DNA from: Tremella fuciformis
Taxonomy: Eukaryota; Basidiomycota; Tremellomycetes; Tremellales; Tremellaceae
DNA length: 64,000 bases
Assembly (NCBI GenBank): GCA_032768795.1
Contig: CP136491.1
Span: forward strand, 310,001-374,000
Direction of reading: 5' to 3'
Below, in pieces: positions 43,537 through 55,272 of this stretch (position 1 is the first letter of the stretch; every line of letters starts with the position of its first letter). Under the pieces are notes generated by a model that did no database searches, was not told where the DNA came from, and was given only the letters and a program-made list of their open reading frames with translations. The position numbers and the translations under genes are program-made.

Positions 43537-45424
43537 TCTTGCAGGCCCTCTCGATGGGCGACACCCTGCGATAGAGATACGACAACAGAGGACAAGACGC
43601 GTTTGACTTTCTTTACCGTACTCGTGAGGTATTTCCGTCGGAAGCACGGACCCCGATGCTGAGCTCGGACCAGCCTGGTCCAGTCAACCACATCCCAGTC
43701 CTGTTCTTTCTCTTTCTCTTCATGGATCGACACTGCCTCCATCTCCTCAATTCTCGTCCCCCTCTACCCACCTTCCACTCTAAAGACACCCATCTCAGCC
43801 CTGCCTGCGGGCTCTCGCTCGCTGCTTTCCCCGTGAGATCCCCTCGCCCTCGCTCCGGGGCACCCCATCCCCGCTGGTTCGGACAACGCGACGGGCGCGC
43901 CCAGACTAGCACCACACCGGCTCTTACACCCCAGAGACGCTCCCCACGCTTCGAAGAAGCACACGGTCAGGCTATGGCCGGCCAGCACCCGTCACACGAC
44001 TCCTAACCCTAAGGCAAGCCCCCCTTCTATTCCTCGCAGGTGGCTGACGCGCAGTTCATATACCCACCTTGCCTCCTCCCCCTCCCGCCGCGCGTCCCTC
44101 CCTGGCCTCGCATCTGCAGAGTTCGCCCCGTCTCGTCCGCCACGGCCACTCCGAGTCGAGGCTGGACACGAGCTCTGTAAAACCAAGGCTCAGAGCGCAT
44201 AGCGGACTGTATTCTTCGCTCGCGCGTATGTGCGGCCGAAGACCGGTGGTTCGACCCGAGGAGCGGGTAAGTCCCTCTGTCCGCCTTGGCGTGATCTAAC
44301 CCCGCGCCGGGTGGGCGAGGGAAGCAGCGGTGCCAGTTTTGGCAGACCCCGTGCCGCGTCCTTGTCCCGTGCCGTCCTCTACTGAGGCAGTGCACAGGCG
44401 ACAAGCGAAAGTTGTCCCTTCATTGAGAGGGGCGACAGGGGTAGGCCGCATCGGTCGGCTGTGGTCTGAGGCCGAGGGGCAAAGACGTGCTTGTTGGTCT
44501 GGGGATCCGCACTCGTTGGCGCATTCGAATCAAAGGGGTCCGCACGAGGGGTGTTGCGCGGGAGTGAGCGGGTGGGAGTGCTACGGCAGCGTCTGGGCGT
44601 CTGGGAGTGGTCAGCGGGGTAGAGCGTGCGCGACGAGCCGAGGAGAGAAGGACTGCTTCATAGCAGAGTCTGATATGACTGCAGTGTCATCCATTCCGCT
44701 ACAAGCTGCTCTACTACGCCCAGCCCAGCCGAATCGGCTACATCCTCCATATCGACCTCGCCCCTCGCAACGAGGGAGGGACGTCAGTAGAGCTTTCGCC
44801 TGCCTATCACAGTCTCCCACATCGTCATCGCCTTGAGGACAGCCTCGTGTACAAGACTCCTATTCTCCGCCGAAGCTCAAAGACCATCCTCCCTGCATCG
44901 CCCATGCCTGAAGTCCACCCGTTCATTCCCCTCTGTCCTCCTGCATCACGAACAGCATTCCCCCGCCCCCACGCCGTTTGACAGCGAGGTGCTTCCCTGG
45001 AGCAAGAGTTATGTACTCGGGACCTCACGCTGTGGCGATTGTTCAAGGCGTTGGCGACCGAGTCCTTGCGAGGACGTCATTTGGTGCGAATGTCTTCTCG
45101 GAATTGTACGGAAGTCAGCGGAGGGGGTTTCGATGAGCGGGACAGGTTGTGGAGAGTGGGGCAGCGATGCGAGAGCGGGCGCACCAGCCGAAGGAAGGCG
45201 AGGTTGTCCCAGCGATACGACGTGGAGGAGCGAGATCGTAGAAAGGACAAAACGGGGAAGTCTGACGTATGACATGTGGTGTATGCCGATGACCGATCTT
45301 GCTAGTCGCGAGAAACCTTTCGAGGTGGTCGAGTGCTGAAAAGGCTTCGGAAGAACAGCTCGAGGGGGAGGGCGAAAGCCCGGAGATCCCTACAGCGACA
45401 CTCTTGGCGATGCATGAAGTGCCA
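43537..45424. other. 1.9-kb region without a supported gene
   Basis: Lies between the SRA start and the VPS28 stop, the largest gap in the right part of the window. Open frames of 100-168 codons occur on both strands (for example plus 44330-44836) but lack domains, codon-level signs of coding or consistent splice sites. The left part is C/T-rich and suits a promoter/5' UTR of an undetected plus-strand transcript or of the SRA gene on the other strand. A non-coding RNA is possible but unproven. Confidence 0.4.
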
Positions 45425-46290
45425 TCATGGCTTGTTGCCAAGGGAGCGGAAGAATTCGTTGTACGCGTTTTCAATGTCGAACAGCATCTTCCCAGTCAGC
45501 CTTCTTTGTAGTTATTCTGGCCGGCGATACATACCTGCCTCGACTGCTCCTCTGTGATCTCGTCGCTCGCCTTCATGGTGTTGAGCGTGATGAGCCAATG
45601 CAGGATCTTGGCCTTGCCCTCCCACTCTTGACTGCCCTTGAAGCGTGTGTAGCCCGACATGAGCTCGGTGAGGAACGGGTGCAGCTGGTCTTTCGCCCGA
45701 AGGTTGAGCTTGAGCGCGTCCATGAACGTGATAAAGGACTATCGTCAGCCTCGACTTGGGAGCTGACTCAGTCGGGGGCCCGCTCACCTGCGTCGTCTCG
45801 GCTACCCATTTGCCCATCTCCGCACCGCCCTCGCTGGCCTCGGCACTGTGCTCCACTGTGGCCGGTACGCCTACGCTCAGTCGATGGAGCGCAGCAGGGT
45901 GGTCCATCTTTCGTCAACCCCTGCGCCGCACATCGCGCTGCTACTCACCCGGTATCGCTTCATGAACGTCTCGACACCGCCCACGTCGTCCCCGACCAGC
46001 TTCATCAGGCTCTTGTACTGCGCCAGCAGCTTGATGCATGCCGGCGCATACCTTCTATCAGCACCTCGGTCGGACACCCTGCCTCCGGCGGAGACTCACT
46101 CTTTGCCGCTCACGCTGTCGCGCACATAGGCCCTCTCGAGGTATTCGAGCGAGACGATGATGCTGAATAGCGTCGCAAGATTCTCGACCTTTTCCCGCTC
46201 GGCGTTGGTGTGATAGAGGCGGACCTCTTCGTCGAGGTTCATCATCGTGAGGGACAGCCGATCCCTATTGTACACTTGCAGCTGCAACAT
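45425..46290 (-). CDS. VPS28: VPS28, ESCRT-I subunit
   Basis: Four or five short exons. The core is DEEVRLYHTNAEREKVENLA, FSIIVSLEYLERAYVRD, YAPACIKLLAQYKSLMKLVG and GGVETFMKRYRMDHPAAL. The C-terminal helical bundle reads FITFMDALKLNLRAKDQLHP, FLTELMSGYTRF, WEGKAKILHWLITLN and MLFDIENAYNEFFRSL, then GNKP and stop. The N-terminal part assembles with Vps23 and Vps37; the C-terminal bundle contacts ESCRT-II. It sorts ubiquitinated membrane cargo at endosomes and, in many fungi, also acts in Rim101 pH signalling. The start at 46290 (MLQLQVYN) is the longest; an internal MMNLDEE near 46245 is an alternative. Divergent from PRA1 over 283 bp. Confidence 0.92.
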
Positions 46291-46573
46291 GCATCGCTAC
46301 ACCAGCTAGCAGCTACATCCTCGGCCTAGAGCGGAGGTCGCCGCTGTAGAATCGTGTCGAACACGTGTTCAGGGTCTGTTTCGGCTCAGGGCCAAGGTCC
46401 AGACCGCTTCCGGCGGGAAAGTTGGTTGGTCGTCGACGCGCAGTGAGAAACAGAAAAAGGCGATACACCGACGTGGAAGCAGCTCTACTTGTTCATCTTC
46501 CTTTTACATCCATCTCAACTCGACCCTCACAGCTTCGTACGACACAGAGAGACAGGACAGTAGATACGACATC

Positions 46574-47257
46574 ATGGAGGTCGCACAGCACATCAGCAAC
46601 ATCCAGAACTATGCTGCCCAGCTCAAGAACACGCGCTTGTCCTCGCTCAAGCATCCCGGCGAGTTCTTCGACTACCAGCGGGTGAGCACGCATGCGAGAC
46701 AGGGCGGACTGGTAGGGATGGGCAGCTGACCGGCAGGTGTCGAGACCCAAGGACACGCAGGAATTTATGAAGCGCGCGGGGTACAACATGTGAGATTCGA
46801 CTCCCTCTGCCTCTTAGCGCACCCCGCCTCTCGCACATCATCAATTGCGTATAGAGACAGCACTGACCTCAGCCGCTACTTCTCTGCCAACTACGCCGTG
46901 TGCGTCGCCCTCCTCGGCGCTTACGCCCTCATCTCCAACCCGCTCCTCCTGCTCGCTCTCGGCTTCCTCATCGGCGGCTTCATCGCCATCTCGCGCTATG
47001 GTACGTCCATCATACAAGTCAAGGTGGACCGACGCTGACATGCAGTCGCTGAGCCTATCGAGATCGGCGGCAAGATCATCACGCCCCAGAACGCCTACAT
47101 GGGCCTGTTCATCATCGGCCTTCCCCTCCTCTGGTTCGCCGCCCCTATCTCGACCTTTTTCTGGCTCGTCGGCAGCTCGGGCTGCATCGTCGGCGCGCAT
47201 GCAGGGTTGATGGAGCCCGGTGTGGAGAGCGAGTACGAGGGCTTGGAGACAGTCTAG
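46574..47257 (+). CDS. YIP3: PRA1/Yip3 family prenylated-Rab acceptor
   Basis: Exons 46574-46681, 46737-46789, 46855-47000 and 47046-47257 give 172 aa. The start MEVAQHISNIQNYAAQLKNT leads to LSSLKHPGEFFDYQRVSRPK, then YFSANYAVCVALLGAYALIS and two hydrophobic hairpins (ISNPLLLLALGFLIGGFIAI and GLFIIGLPLLWFAAPISTFFW), the layout of PRA1 proteins. The C-terminus is acidic (ESEYEGLETV). Family role: an integral ER/Golgi protein that binds prenylated Rab GTPases and affects their membrane recruitment. Length fits the family. Confidence 0.88.
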
Positions 47258-47582
47258 AGTGGCCGACGACCCGTGAACTCGCGGCCTCAAGGCTTTACAC
47301 TACCGCTCCTGATACACTCGGTCACCCGGTGCTCTACAATACTCGGTCAAACAGCCCCTAGCTTGCTGCCTGCTGCTCGTCCGCTAGATGCGTGCGCATA
47401 GATCTCATATTCTGGTTTCCTGGGTGCATGTATGTGCTTTAGTCTCTTCGTCCGCCTGGGCCCGAAACAAGCGGACTTTCGGGTGAACAAAGGAAAGTGG
47501 AGGTGTCCACCTCGGCCTGGCTTTCTGTAGCGATGAAACCCTCTCTCTGCCTCGCATTTTACCTTCTTCATTTCCTCCCAAG
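47258..47582. other. Intergenic, promoter of the next plus-strand gene
   Basis: 325 bp; no supported feature. Confidence 0.45.
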
Positions 47583-49414
47583 ATGCCCGACGAGACGGAG
47601 CCACTGCTCCGCTCCGCGGCTGCGCCTACGTACGCAGCAGTGGCGTCCGGGAGCTCGCCGGCCGCTGGCCAGTCCACGACCTACCTCAAACCCCGCGCTG
47701 AAGCCCTCTTGACCGAGCTCCGAACAGTCTCCGACGGTGCATCCATACCTGGACGGCTGGTGCAAGACGTGGATCCAGAGGCGGAACTGGCGGTCTTACT
47801 ATATGCGATACATCTCCTACAGGCGCCGGAGAATGTCCCATCTATACGGCGCACGCTGGCCAATGCGACAGTCAATCAGCGACTGTTCGAGTTCGTCGCC
47901 GACGAGGTCGAGACCTTGTTGGATATCGGCGGGACTAGGCAGGAAGAGGAGACAGAGGAAGATCTCCAACGCATGTTCTGGGCTCGCTGGCCCATAACTC
48001 CTGATATAGAAACGACAGGAGAAGAGCAAGGGGATGCAGTGAATGGTGAGCTACTGAATGCTACGACGATTGCCTGATAGCAGCCATCGACCTGCTCCTC
48101 CCTCCGTATACCCGAGGCACCTCACCGTTCTGGTCGCATCCGTTGCTCCATCACGTCCTGCTCCATACGTGGTATGAGGGAGCCTGCTCGACATCTGATG
48201 TTGGGAAAGTCAGCGGATCTACTGCTGTTTTCCGAAAACTGAAGCAGAACATCACCCCACGGTGCGCTACACGGCGCTGTGCTGTCGCCCAAGGCTGATT
48301 GAGTAGACGGACACACATCCTGGATCTGATGTCGGTGTTGTCTCTACTCGGCTTGACGATGGCCGTGGCTATCCGCCCTGCTTATGTAACCCCATACGAT
48401 ATCTCCTCACGGGTCAGCGGCTCGGAGATCGCCTGGATAGTCATGAGCAGTTCCGAGCTGCTCTCGGTGAGTTTTACCCCAGTGCTGTAGCCGTGTGCTG
48501 ACTTGCAGATACTGCAGCTTGGGAGCACTGCAGTAAGGCAAGCCTTCGTGCTGCCCACATATGGTGCCCTGCTCCTATCGCCCTTCACACCGGCCGCATC
48601 GTACACGCTTTTGACGTGGTCCATTGTGCCTCTGACCACCCTCCTGGTTCTGCCCTTCCCGCCGTCCCTCGTGTTTCTCGCTCCGGGGTCCACTTCCCTG
48701 CCTCTATCCACCATGCTGATCCAGCTTCTACAGAGAGGCAGCACGGCCGGCGGACTGCTACTACCATTGATGCTCGTCACCTTTGGCGTCTTTGCCTGGG
48801 CCATGAACGGCGACATATTTCGGGCCTTCTTCTCTCAACCAAGCACCACAGTGAAGGCCCCAGCTATCGGTCTATTCGAACCGATCGAAGACGGCATTGC
48901 ACCGTTCGAAGCTCGCCTATCGCTATTCGTGACATTCGCATTGCTCCTGCTGCTTGCGTTGATCCTTACGATTGCTAGAGCAATACAGCCACCGAGCCAT
49001 GTTGACACCCAAATTAAGCGATGGCGCGGTGGAATCAGGCCTGAAGACAAGTGGGATTTCGAGTTTGGGAGTCGGATCGCTCGATCTGCCAGGCAACGAT
49101 TGGCCTTGGGACTCCGACACTATCGCCCTCACGCGAGATCATTGCCGAAGACAGCGTCCCACGTATCGCCCCAAGGTGGGGAACTCGAGAACGGTCTCAC
49201 TCCAACCTCTACGCACGCCCCCAAGCCCTGTGACAGGTTTCGCATCGTTGTACCTCTCAACATTCTTGTGTTGCCTTTCGACATTGCTCGAATTATCTTC
49301 GCCTTGCTGCCCCATACTCGACGGATCTCTACCGGTATAGAGGACGTTCGAGAAGCCCTAGCAGCCTGCACGATCGGCTCGCTCTGTACCTGTCTGCGCA
49401 TTCTGGGCATCTAA
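47583..49414 (+). CDS. Multi-pass membrane protein of unknown function
   Basis: Exons 47583-48045, 48081-48261 (or from 48084), 48304-48466 (or from 48307) and 48509-49414 give about 570 aa. MPDETEPLLRSAAAPTY has an acidic-dileucine-like start often found on vacuolar/endosomal proteins. After a soluble region, hydrophobic segments occur at HILDLMSVLSLLGLTMAVAI, LLTWSIVPLTTLLVLPFPP, GGLLLPLMLVTFGVFAWAM and SLFVTFALLLLLALILTIA. The C-terminal third is basic and returns to a hydrophobic VVPLNILVLPFDIARIIFAL. At least five membrane segments are likely. I recognise no transporter motif; the domain is unknown. Confidence 0.7.
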
Positions 49415-49899
49415 GCCAGGGCCATGGCAGAACAACGCTGTTCGAACGACCCCCGTCGACAGCAAAGGAACATCCTCGAAAGAAAGGATACGCTGTTCCG
49501 CTTCAAACACATGGTCTGCGTTCCTTTCAGATCGACTTGGACGCCCGTATCGCCGTAACACCATAGCGGGCGCTTACCCGACGGCGGCGACTGCCTCAGA
49601 CGATGAAAGCGTACCTTTATGTCGCTCTCCTGCCGTCTTGCCGGCTCAAATGGAACGGTCTTCGTCAGACACGAAAAATGGGCAACACCGTAACACCGTC
49701 GGGCTACGGAGCATGAACATAGGAGTTTAGAAGTTCATGCAGCCTCCCATTCACAAGACGCGTCCTGGAGTTTCAGTAGGGCGACGACGATTAGAGGCCA
49801 TGAAACGCCAAAGGGAAACGGCGCACGGAGGCGCCCCAACGGCTCACCCCACCTCACCAGCGCAATCTTCCGGTCCTGTTAGCTAGGGGCGACAAACCC
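49415..49899. other. Intergenic, promoter of the glycosyltransferase gene
   Basis: 485 bp; no supported gene or structured element seen. Confidence 0.45.
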
Positions 49900-51305
49900 A
49901 TGGGAGCAACTTATCCTCGGTCTGATGGCATGGTCAAAGAGGATCACATCTTCCTGAAGCACCCCGAAAAGAGGCTCGAGAATGCCTGTCCTCCCCACGT
50001 CGATCCCGAAAAGCAGAGAACGTCAGTCGACACTGGTGGCCAGCAGCATCCGATTCCCGCACACTTCAAGACGAAACTGGGGCGAATATGTCACCTGGGG
50101 CAATATTGCAGCCCTCGAGCATGCTCCTCAGTCCGCCTCTACCTCGCCATCTTGACGTGCATGGCCATCATCGCTCTTACTCACGTTCTGCGCCAAACGG
50201 AATTGGCAGTTGCTCTTACAGCAATAGACCTATCCTCAGTCCAGATCAATTCAACGTCAGCACCCGAGGCACAGCCGAGAATAATGATCCTGCAACACTT
50301 TTCGCCGCACGCTTCGCCTCGCTTTCCCATGCCTGAAGGGCTGGCAGAGAGTAGTCGACTGTCGCACGAACGATATGCTGCGCTGTGGCAATACGACTAT
50401 CGTGCCGACGAGCGCCAACTCGTCATGCCCGTCCGCGATGGAGAGGATGTCGTGACAGAGACTGCCACTCAAAGCTTTAACAAGTTGTACGCGGTCATGT
50501 TGGCTGTGATGGAGGAGATGGACAAGCCTGCTGATGCGAGGGCCGAGTGGATCATGTGAGCAGAGCATGCGAATGCTGGGTATTTGCTGATAGCAGGGCG
50601 ACGGATGCCGATTCGATCATCTTTAACCCGCTCGTCCCTCTCCACCTCTTGCTGCCTCCACCAAATCCGCGAGTCTCCCTTTTCGAAGCAGAAGCTTCCC
50701 ACACGGGCGACCACAACCGCCCGCCGCTCATCCTCGCCGCACAAGACTTCAACGGCTTCAACGCAGGCGTGATGATGTTCCGCCTCCCGCGCGACGAACC
50801 CGACCTCCTCCTTAGCATCCTGGGCGAAGTCCTCGCACACCGAGCGCTAGCTTTTGACGCAGAGGGCGTGTGGCACTCGGACCAGGCGTGCTGGGGCCGC
50901 GTCCTGCGCGCCCATCCCGACGTCGCCGAGCGGTTCTGGCAAGTGCCGCAAATGTGGTGGAACGCATATTATCCCGACTTGGGCGAAGAGGCGAGGTTCG
51001 CCGTGGAGCAGGGCGGCGATGCCCATGATGCCCATCGGGACGTGCGGGAGGACGATCCTGGCTGGACGCCGACGGTGCAGATTCACCTCCCTGGCGGGTA
51101 CAAGTACAGCGAGCCGTGGCGCGAGGTCTTTGACCTTTCTCAGCGTGTGCATGCGGACTTGGAGCGGCATGCGCAGGTACGCAATACGACGATGGGAGAG
51201 GTAGCGCGGTCTATGAAGACATATGGGCGTACGGAGCATATAGGCAGGGCGTTTTGGGGAAATGCGACGGCGGGCATAGAGAGTATGGCGTGGAACGATT
51301 TCTGA
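49900..51305 (+). CDS. Type II membrane glycosyltransferase, GT-A fold, GT34-like
   Basis: Exons 49900-50555 and 50597-51305 give 454 aa. A single N-proximal membrane anchor (VRLYLAILTCMAIIALTHVL) follows a cytosolic tail of about 80 residues, the layout of Golgi transferases. In the lumenal part, SFNKLYAVMLAVMEEM and EWIMATDADSIIFNP contain the DXD metal site (DAD). APPLILAAQDFNGFNAGVMM then matches the NDP-sugar transferase pattern of the GMA12/MNN10 (GT34) group. HSDQACWGRVLRAHPDVAER and MWWNAYYPD follow. HLPGGYKYSEPWREVFDL near the C-terminus carries a further His of the type used in the active site. Likely adds hexose (galactose or mannose) to glycoproteins or capsule/wall glycans; substrate unknown. 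Confidence 0.72.
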
Positions 51306-51372
51306 CGGTGGTGCGCATGCCAGGGGGATGTTGATGCTGATGTTATGCATATGCTAGATGTGTCGAGAATGC

Positions 51373-53921
51373 TCAGATCACGTCGTCCTCCCTCTCTTGC
51401 CCGAACCCCCCAGGCATCACATCTCCCCGCTGTTCCGCCTCGGCCCGTTCGTGCGCCATCTGCTCGCCCAGCTGGACGATCTGTCACTCAGCTTTGCTAG
51501 TCGAAGGCGGCGGTTCCTGACAGACTCACCTGCATGAGGACCTCGTCCCGCTGGCCTTGGGGGATGACCTGGTACTCCCTCCTGCCCATAAAGTCCGCCC
51601 ACATCGTATTGAGCCGCGTACGCCAGTCGCCGCCGTCCATGATCGTCGCCAACATCTGGTTCAACATGCCCTGGGCGCGCAGACCCTCACCGCCGCCCAT
51701 CTCGCCGGCGATGCCGCGCCCACCTCGGCCCCTGCCCGTCACGCCATTGAAGTACTCGGTGTCGTACGCCGTGATTGACGTGGAGGGGGGCAGAGGGTCG
51801 TATGCGTGGAAAGGCCGCGAGGTGATTTGAGGCGGCAGGAAGCCTACCCAGGCGGTCGACTCGGAACACAGGACGTGTCGGCAGATGTGCAGCGGCACAT
51901 TGAGCATTTCGTCGATAGGATCACGCGGGAACTGGATGGTGGCGAGGCCGTCCGCGCGCAGCATCTGCGCCTGAGGCGAGTTGATAGTGGCCATGGCGGC
52001 CGGCAGTTGCGCCTCGAGCCACGCGATATGTTCCGGCTCCTTCCATAGGGCCTCGGAGCGCGAGACGTAGATGTGTGCGAGCAGGTGCTGGACTGTTGTC
52101 GGCGAGTCGGTATGTCCCGCCTGGATCTGCAGTAGACCGTGTTGCCGGGCCGTTGGGGACAAGGAAGCAGAGAGTTTGTCGAATAACGGGACGATGACTT
52201 GTGGGAATGCTTGGAATGCTTCTTTCAGGGCTGAGTCGCTGGCGGAGTGATCCTTTCGTCAGCTAAGCCTCCGGTCTCCTTCCCATGGTTTGTGCCCACC
52301 TTGGACTTCGATGCAGTCTCTCCTTCCCGCAACGCCAAAGCCTTGGCATATGCCATACCGGGATAGGCATGGAGCAGCTTGGTAGCCGGGACGTCCTTGA
52401 GTTCCAGAACCGAGAGAAGCCATTGCCTGTTGCCCGACTTGATGGCGAGAAAGTCGAGCCACAAACCTGCACCATGGGGATCACCCTGCGGTCAGTCATA
52501 TCCATCAAATAGGTGTCACGTACATATGGATCCAGCGAGAACAGCAGCTTGGCAAAATTGAACGCTGTCACCCAGCAGCCCCTGCGGCCAAGGTATCTGA
52601 CGTTCAGCTAGAGGCTATCCGTCATTTTACTAGCTCACGATATGATGCGATGCAAGGCGGTAAACATTGGCCGGTTCTCGACGCGGTCAAAGTCGAGTCG
52701 GGACGCCCCGCTCGACACGCTGAAGGAGGGAATCAGACATCGGTCGAAGGCGTAGAGCGCTCGTTCGGCATAATCTGAGGCGCTGCCAATGTCTGATAAT
52801 CAGCTTCGACTTGTGAAACATGTGGGGAGCTGACCTGACTGCAAGCGGTACACCTCGGACATTTGCAGCAAGGTGTCCACATGCCACGGGTACACCTGCA
52901 AAAGCGCCATGAGCTGGTTTGGGTCTGCTGGTCAGCTGTGTCCGATGGTAGGTCGATTAACAGCTTACCGTGAGATCTGACTGCGCCCAAGAACTGCCGC
53001 TCCACTTCTCTCCAAGCACCGGAATGCTCAAAAGTATACCACCTCTCGCCTGCGTCCTCCTCGCCCCACCCTCTTCGCTCGTGCATGTCGTCGACCTCGT
53101 CTTCGGTCATATCCCGCATGCCTAGCCCGGCTAGAGACGTCGCTGGCGGGTATTGGGCCTTTGGCTTGGAGATGGTATAGCGCAGTTTGGACGAAGGACC
53201 GGCCCCGCGATGCTTGTTCCCGCTGTTCGGAGCTGAGGAGGCAATGACCTTGGATCCAAAAAACCGGCGCAGCTCAGCGTCGGCATCGAGATTCTTGGGG
53301 TCCACGGACAGGAGCTGGCGGAAGGCGAGAGAGGAGGAAGACGCAGGGTGTGCGGCGCGTGAGGGGCCAGCGGAGGCAGAGGTGTCTTCGCCGTATTTGA
53401 CTTTGAGCTCGGCTAGGGCTCTGTCCAGGTCGTCCATCTCGTCTTGCGGTGATGTATCCTCCTTCGCTGCAGGCTTCTTCTTGGCACTTTTGCCTGGCGT
53501 TGAAACTGGAGGCTCAGAGGCGTCCGCAAGAGGCTCGGCAGGTGTAGCTGCTGTAGACTTCTTCTTCTTGTTCTTGTTCTTCCTCTTGCTCTGGCAGATC
53601 AGCTTGCGGACCAGTCTCAAGGATGGGTTAGCTGACCTTCCTCGGCGTAGCAGCGGTCTCCTCCGGCTCGTCATCCTCCTCTCCCTCTACCTCCTCATCC
53701 TGACCACCGCCAAGCTGCGACATATAAGCAGAGCCGGCGAGTCACAAGACACAACTGACCGCTGCAAAAGGGTTGGAAGGACCAGCCTGATCCTCCTCTT
53801 CCATCTCCTCGTCGCCCTCTTCCTCCTCAATATGAGCGCCGCTCACATCATGCTGCGCAGCCTTCAGCGCCTCGAGCTCTTCCAGCTCGCGCTGTTGGCG
53901 CTTGTTGAGCCGCTTCGACAT
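51373..53921 (-). CDS. RQC1: TCF25/Rqc1, ribosome quality control complex subunit
   Basis: About nine exons. The start MSKRLNKRQQRELEELEALK at 53921 is followed by acidic and Lys-rich low-complexity parts, with KRKNKNKKKKS typical of the family. The TCF25 core reads LLSVDPKNLDADAELRRFFG, WYTFEHSGAWREVERQFLGA, DPNQLMALLQVYPWHVDTLL and QMSEVY, then YAERALYAFDRCLIPSFS, GCWVTAFNFAKLLFSLDP and DPHGAGLWLDFLAIKS. The end is EQMAHERAEAEQRGDVM. Rqc1/TCF25 works with Ltn1, Rqc2 and Cdc48 on stalled 60S-nascent chain complexes. It is divergent from RPS11 over 209 bp. The start at 53921 was chosen by homology. Confidence 0.88.
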
Positions 53922-54130
53922 GGCCAAAGCATGTACGATGCAGAACGCAACACGTCATGTGGAGGTCCGACCAAACCATTTGCCACCGCACCGCAAAAGT
54001 GCCACATTCCCAATTCCCGACCGGACGAAATTTCCCGCCGACCCACCTCGAGGTCCCTGGCAGCGGCACAGCGAAAACCTCGAAATCGACACTGGCTGGA
54101 CGCTTTCAACCTTCAACATCTACATCCAAG

Positions 54131-54961
54131 ATGGCCGAGCAGACCGAGAAGGCTTTCCAGAAGCAGCACCTCTTCCAGAACACCAAGTCGCGCGGCGGGC
54201 GACGGGTCAGCACCAAGACCAAGCGATGGTACAAGGACATTGGGCTGGGCTTCAAGACCCCTGCTGGTGGGTTTGGTTCTGCCCGATTCTTCGCGAGCTA
54301 GCTTGGGCTGGACATGAACAAACAGGGAGAGAGGGGAATATGGGATAGCCCGAGGTGTGCAGGAGATGAGAGCCCGGCATACGCGGCTTGCTGGGGACCG
54401 GTGAAAGGCGGAGCGATGGTCGTGAAGTGAAGCAAAGGCGGGCAGGCCGGATGGCGTTGGTGGCTTGGAGGATAGAGGAAAGAGGGAGATGCTGTTTGGC
54501 GGCATGTAGAGCACACGCTGACACTGCCAGAGGCCATCAACGGCACCTATATCGACAAAAAGTGCCCGTTCACCGGCAACGTCTCTATCCGGGGGCGCAT
54601 CCTGACCGGCGTCGTGCACTCGACCAAAATGACCAACACCATCATCATCCGCCGCGAATACCTCCACTTGTACGTCGTGTTCTTCTCCTGCTGCTGATTG
54701 TGCGCGCGCTGACGGGCAGCGTCCCCAAATACCGCCGATACGAGAAACGCCACAAGAACCTCGCCGCCCACTGCTCCCCCGCCTTCCGTGTGGAACAGGG
54801 CGACACCGTCACCGTCGGTCAGTCCTCCTGGCACACGACATGCGTGGGATATTGCTGACGCCGCTGCAGGCCAGTGCCGACCTCTGTCCAAGACCGTCCG
54901 CTTCAACGTCCTGCGCGTGTCCAAGAACAAGGCTGCGGCAAAGGCGTTCGCAAAGTTCTGA
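54131..54961 (+). CDS. RPS11: 40S ribosomal protein S11 (uS17)
   Basis: Exons 54131-54266, 54531-54669, 54720-54817 and 54870-54961 give 154 aa, the expected length. The protein reads [80 protein letters not shown] and [20 protein letters not shown]. It binds 18S rRNA in the body of the small subunit. Intron 1 is 264 bp, five times the local average; long first introns are common in ribosomal protein genes and may carry regulatory sequence or a snoRNA. It converges on the DM9 gene. Confidence 0.97.
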
Positions 54962-55272
54962 GAGCCGCGGGCACTGACGTGTAACGGCTACGGGGCTTTT
55001 TGTGTACATTGATGCATCGACATCGCATGGAGGTCGCGCGGGCATGAGCTTGGATCAGGGAAAGTCTGGGACCATCTGACGGGTCTGTTGGTGCACGACG
55101 GTGCTGACTTCTCGCTCACTCGCCTGCATGTGCTGCGGCATCTCATGTCAAGAATTACTACTGCTTTCTGTCTGCCTGCCGGTCTGTCTGTGCAACGGTC
55201 CAATGTGCGCTATGGATACAGAAAAGTCGAATCGGAAAGATATGCCGTATATGTCTGAGCTGAACAAACTGT

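Noticed and set aside
44006..44016. Telomere-like TAACCCTAA
   Set aside because: A single one-and-a-half unit match, expected by chance or as a promoter telobox; no tandem run.
43656..44836. Open frames of 116 and 168 codons in the gap upstream of the SRA gene
   Set aside because: Low-complexity, no recognisable domain, and equally long frames exist on the other strand.
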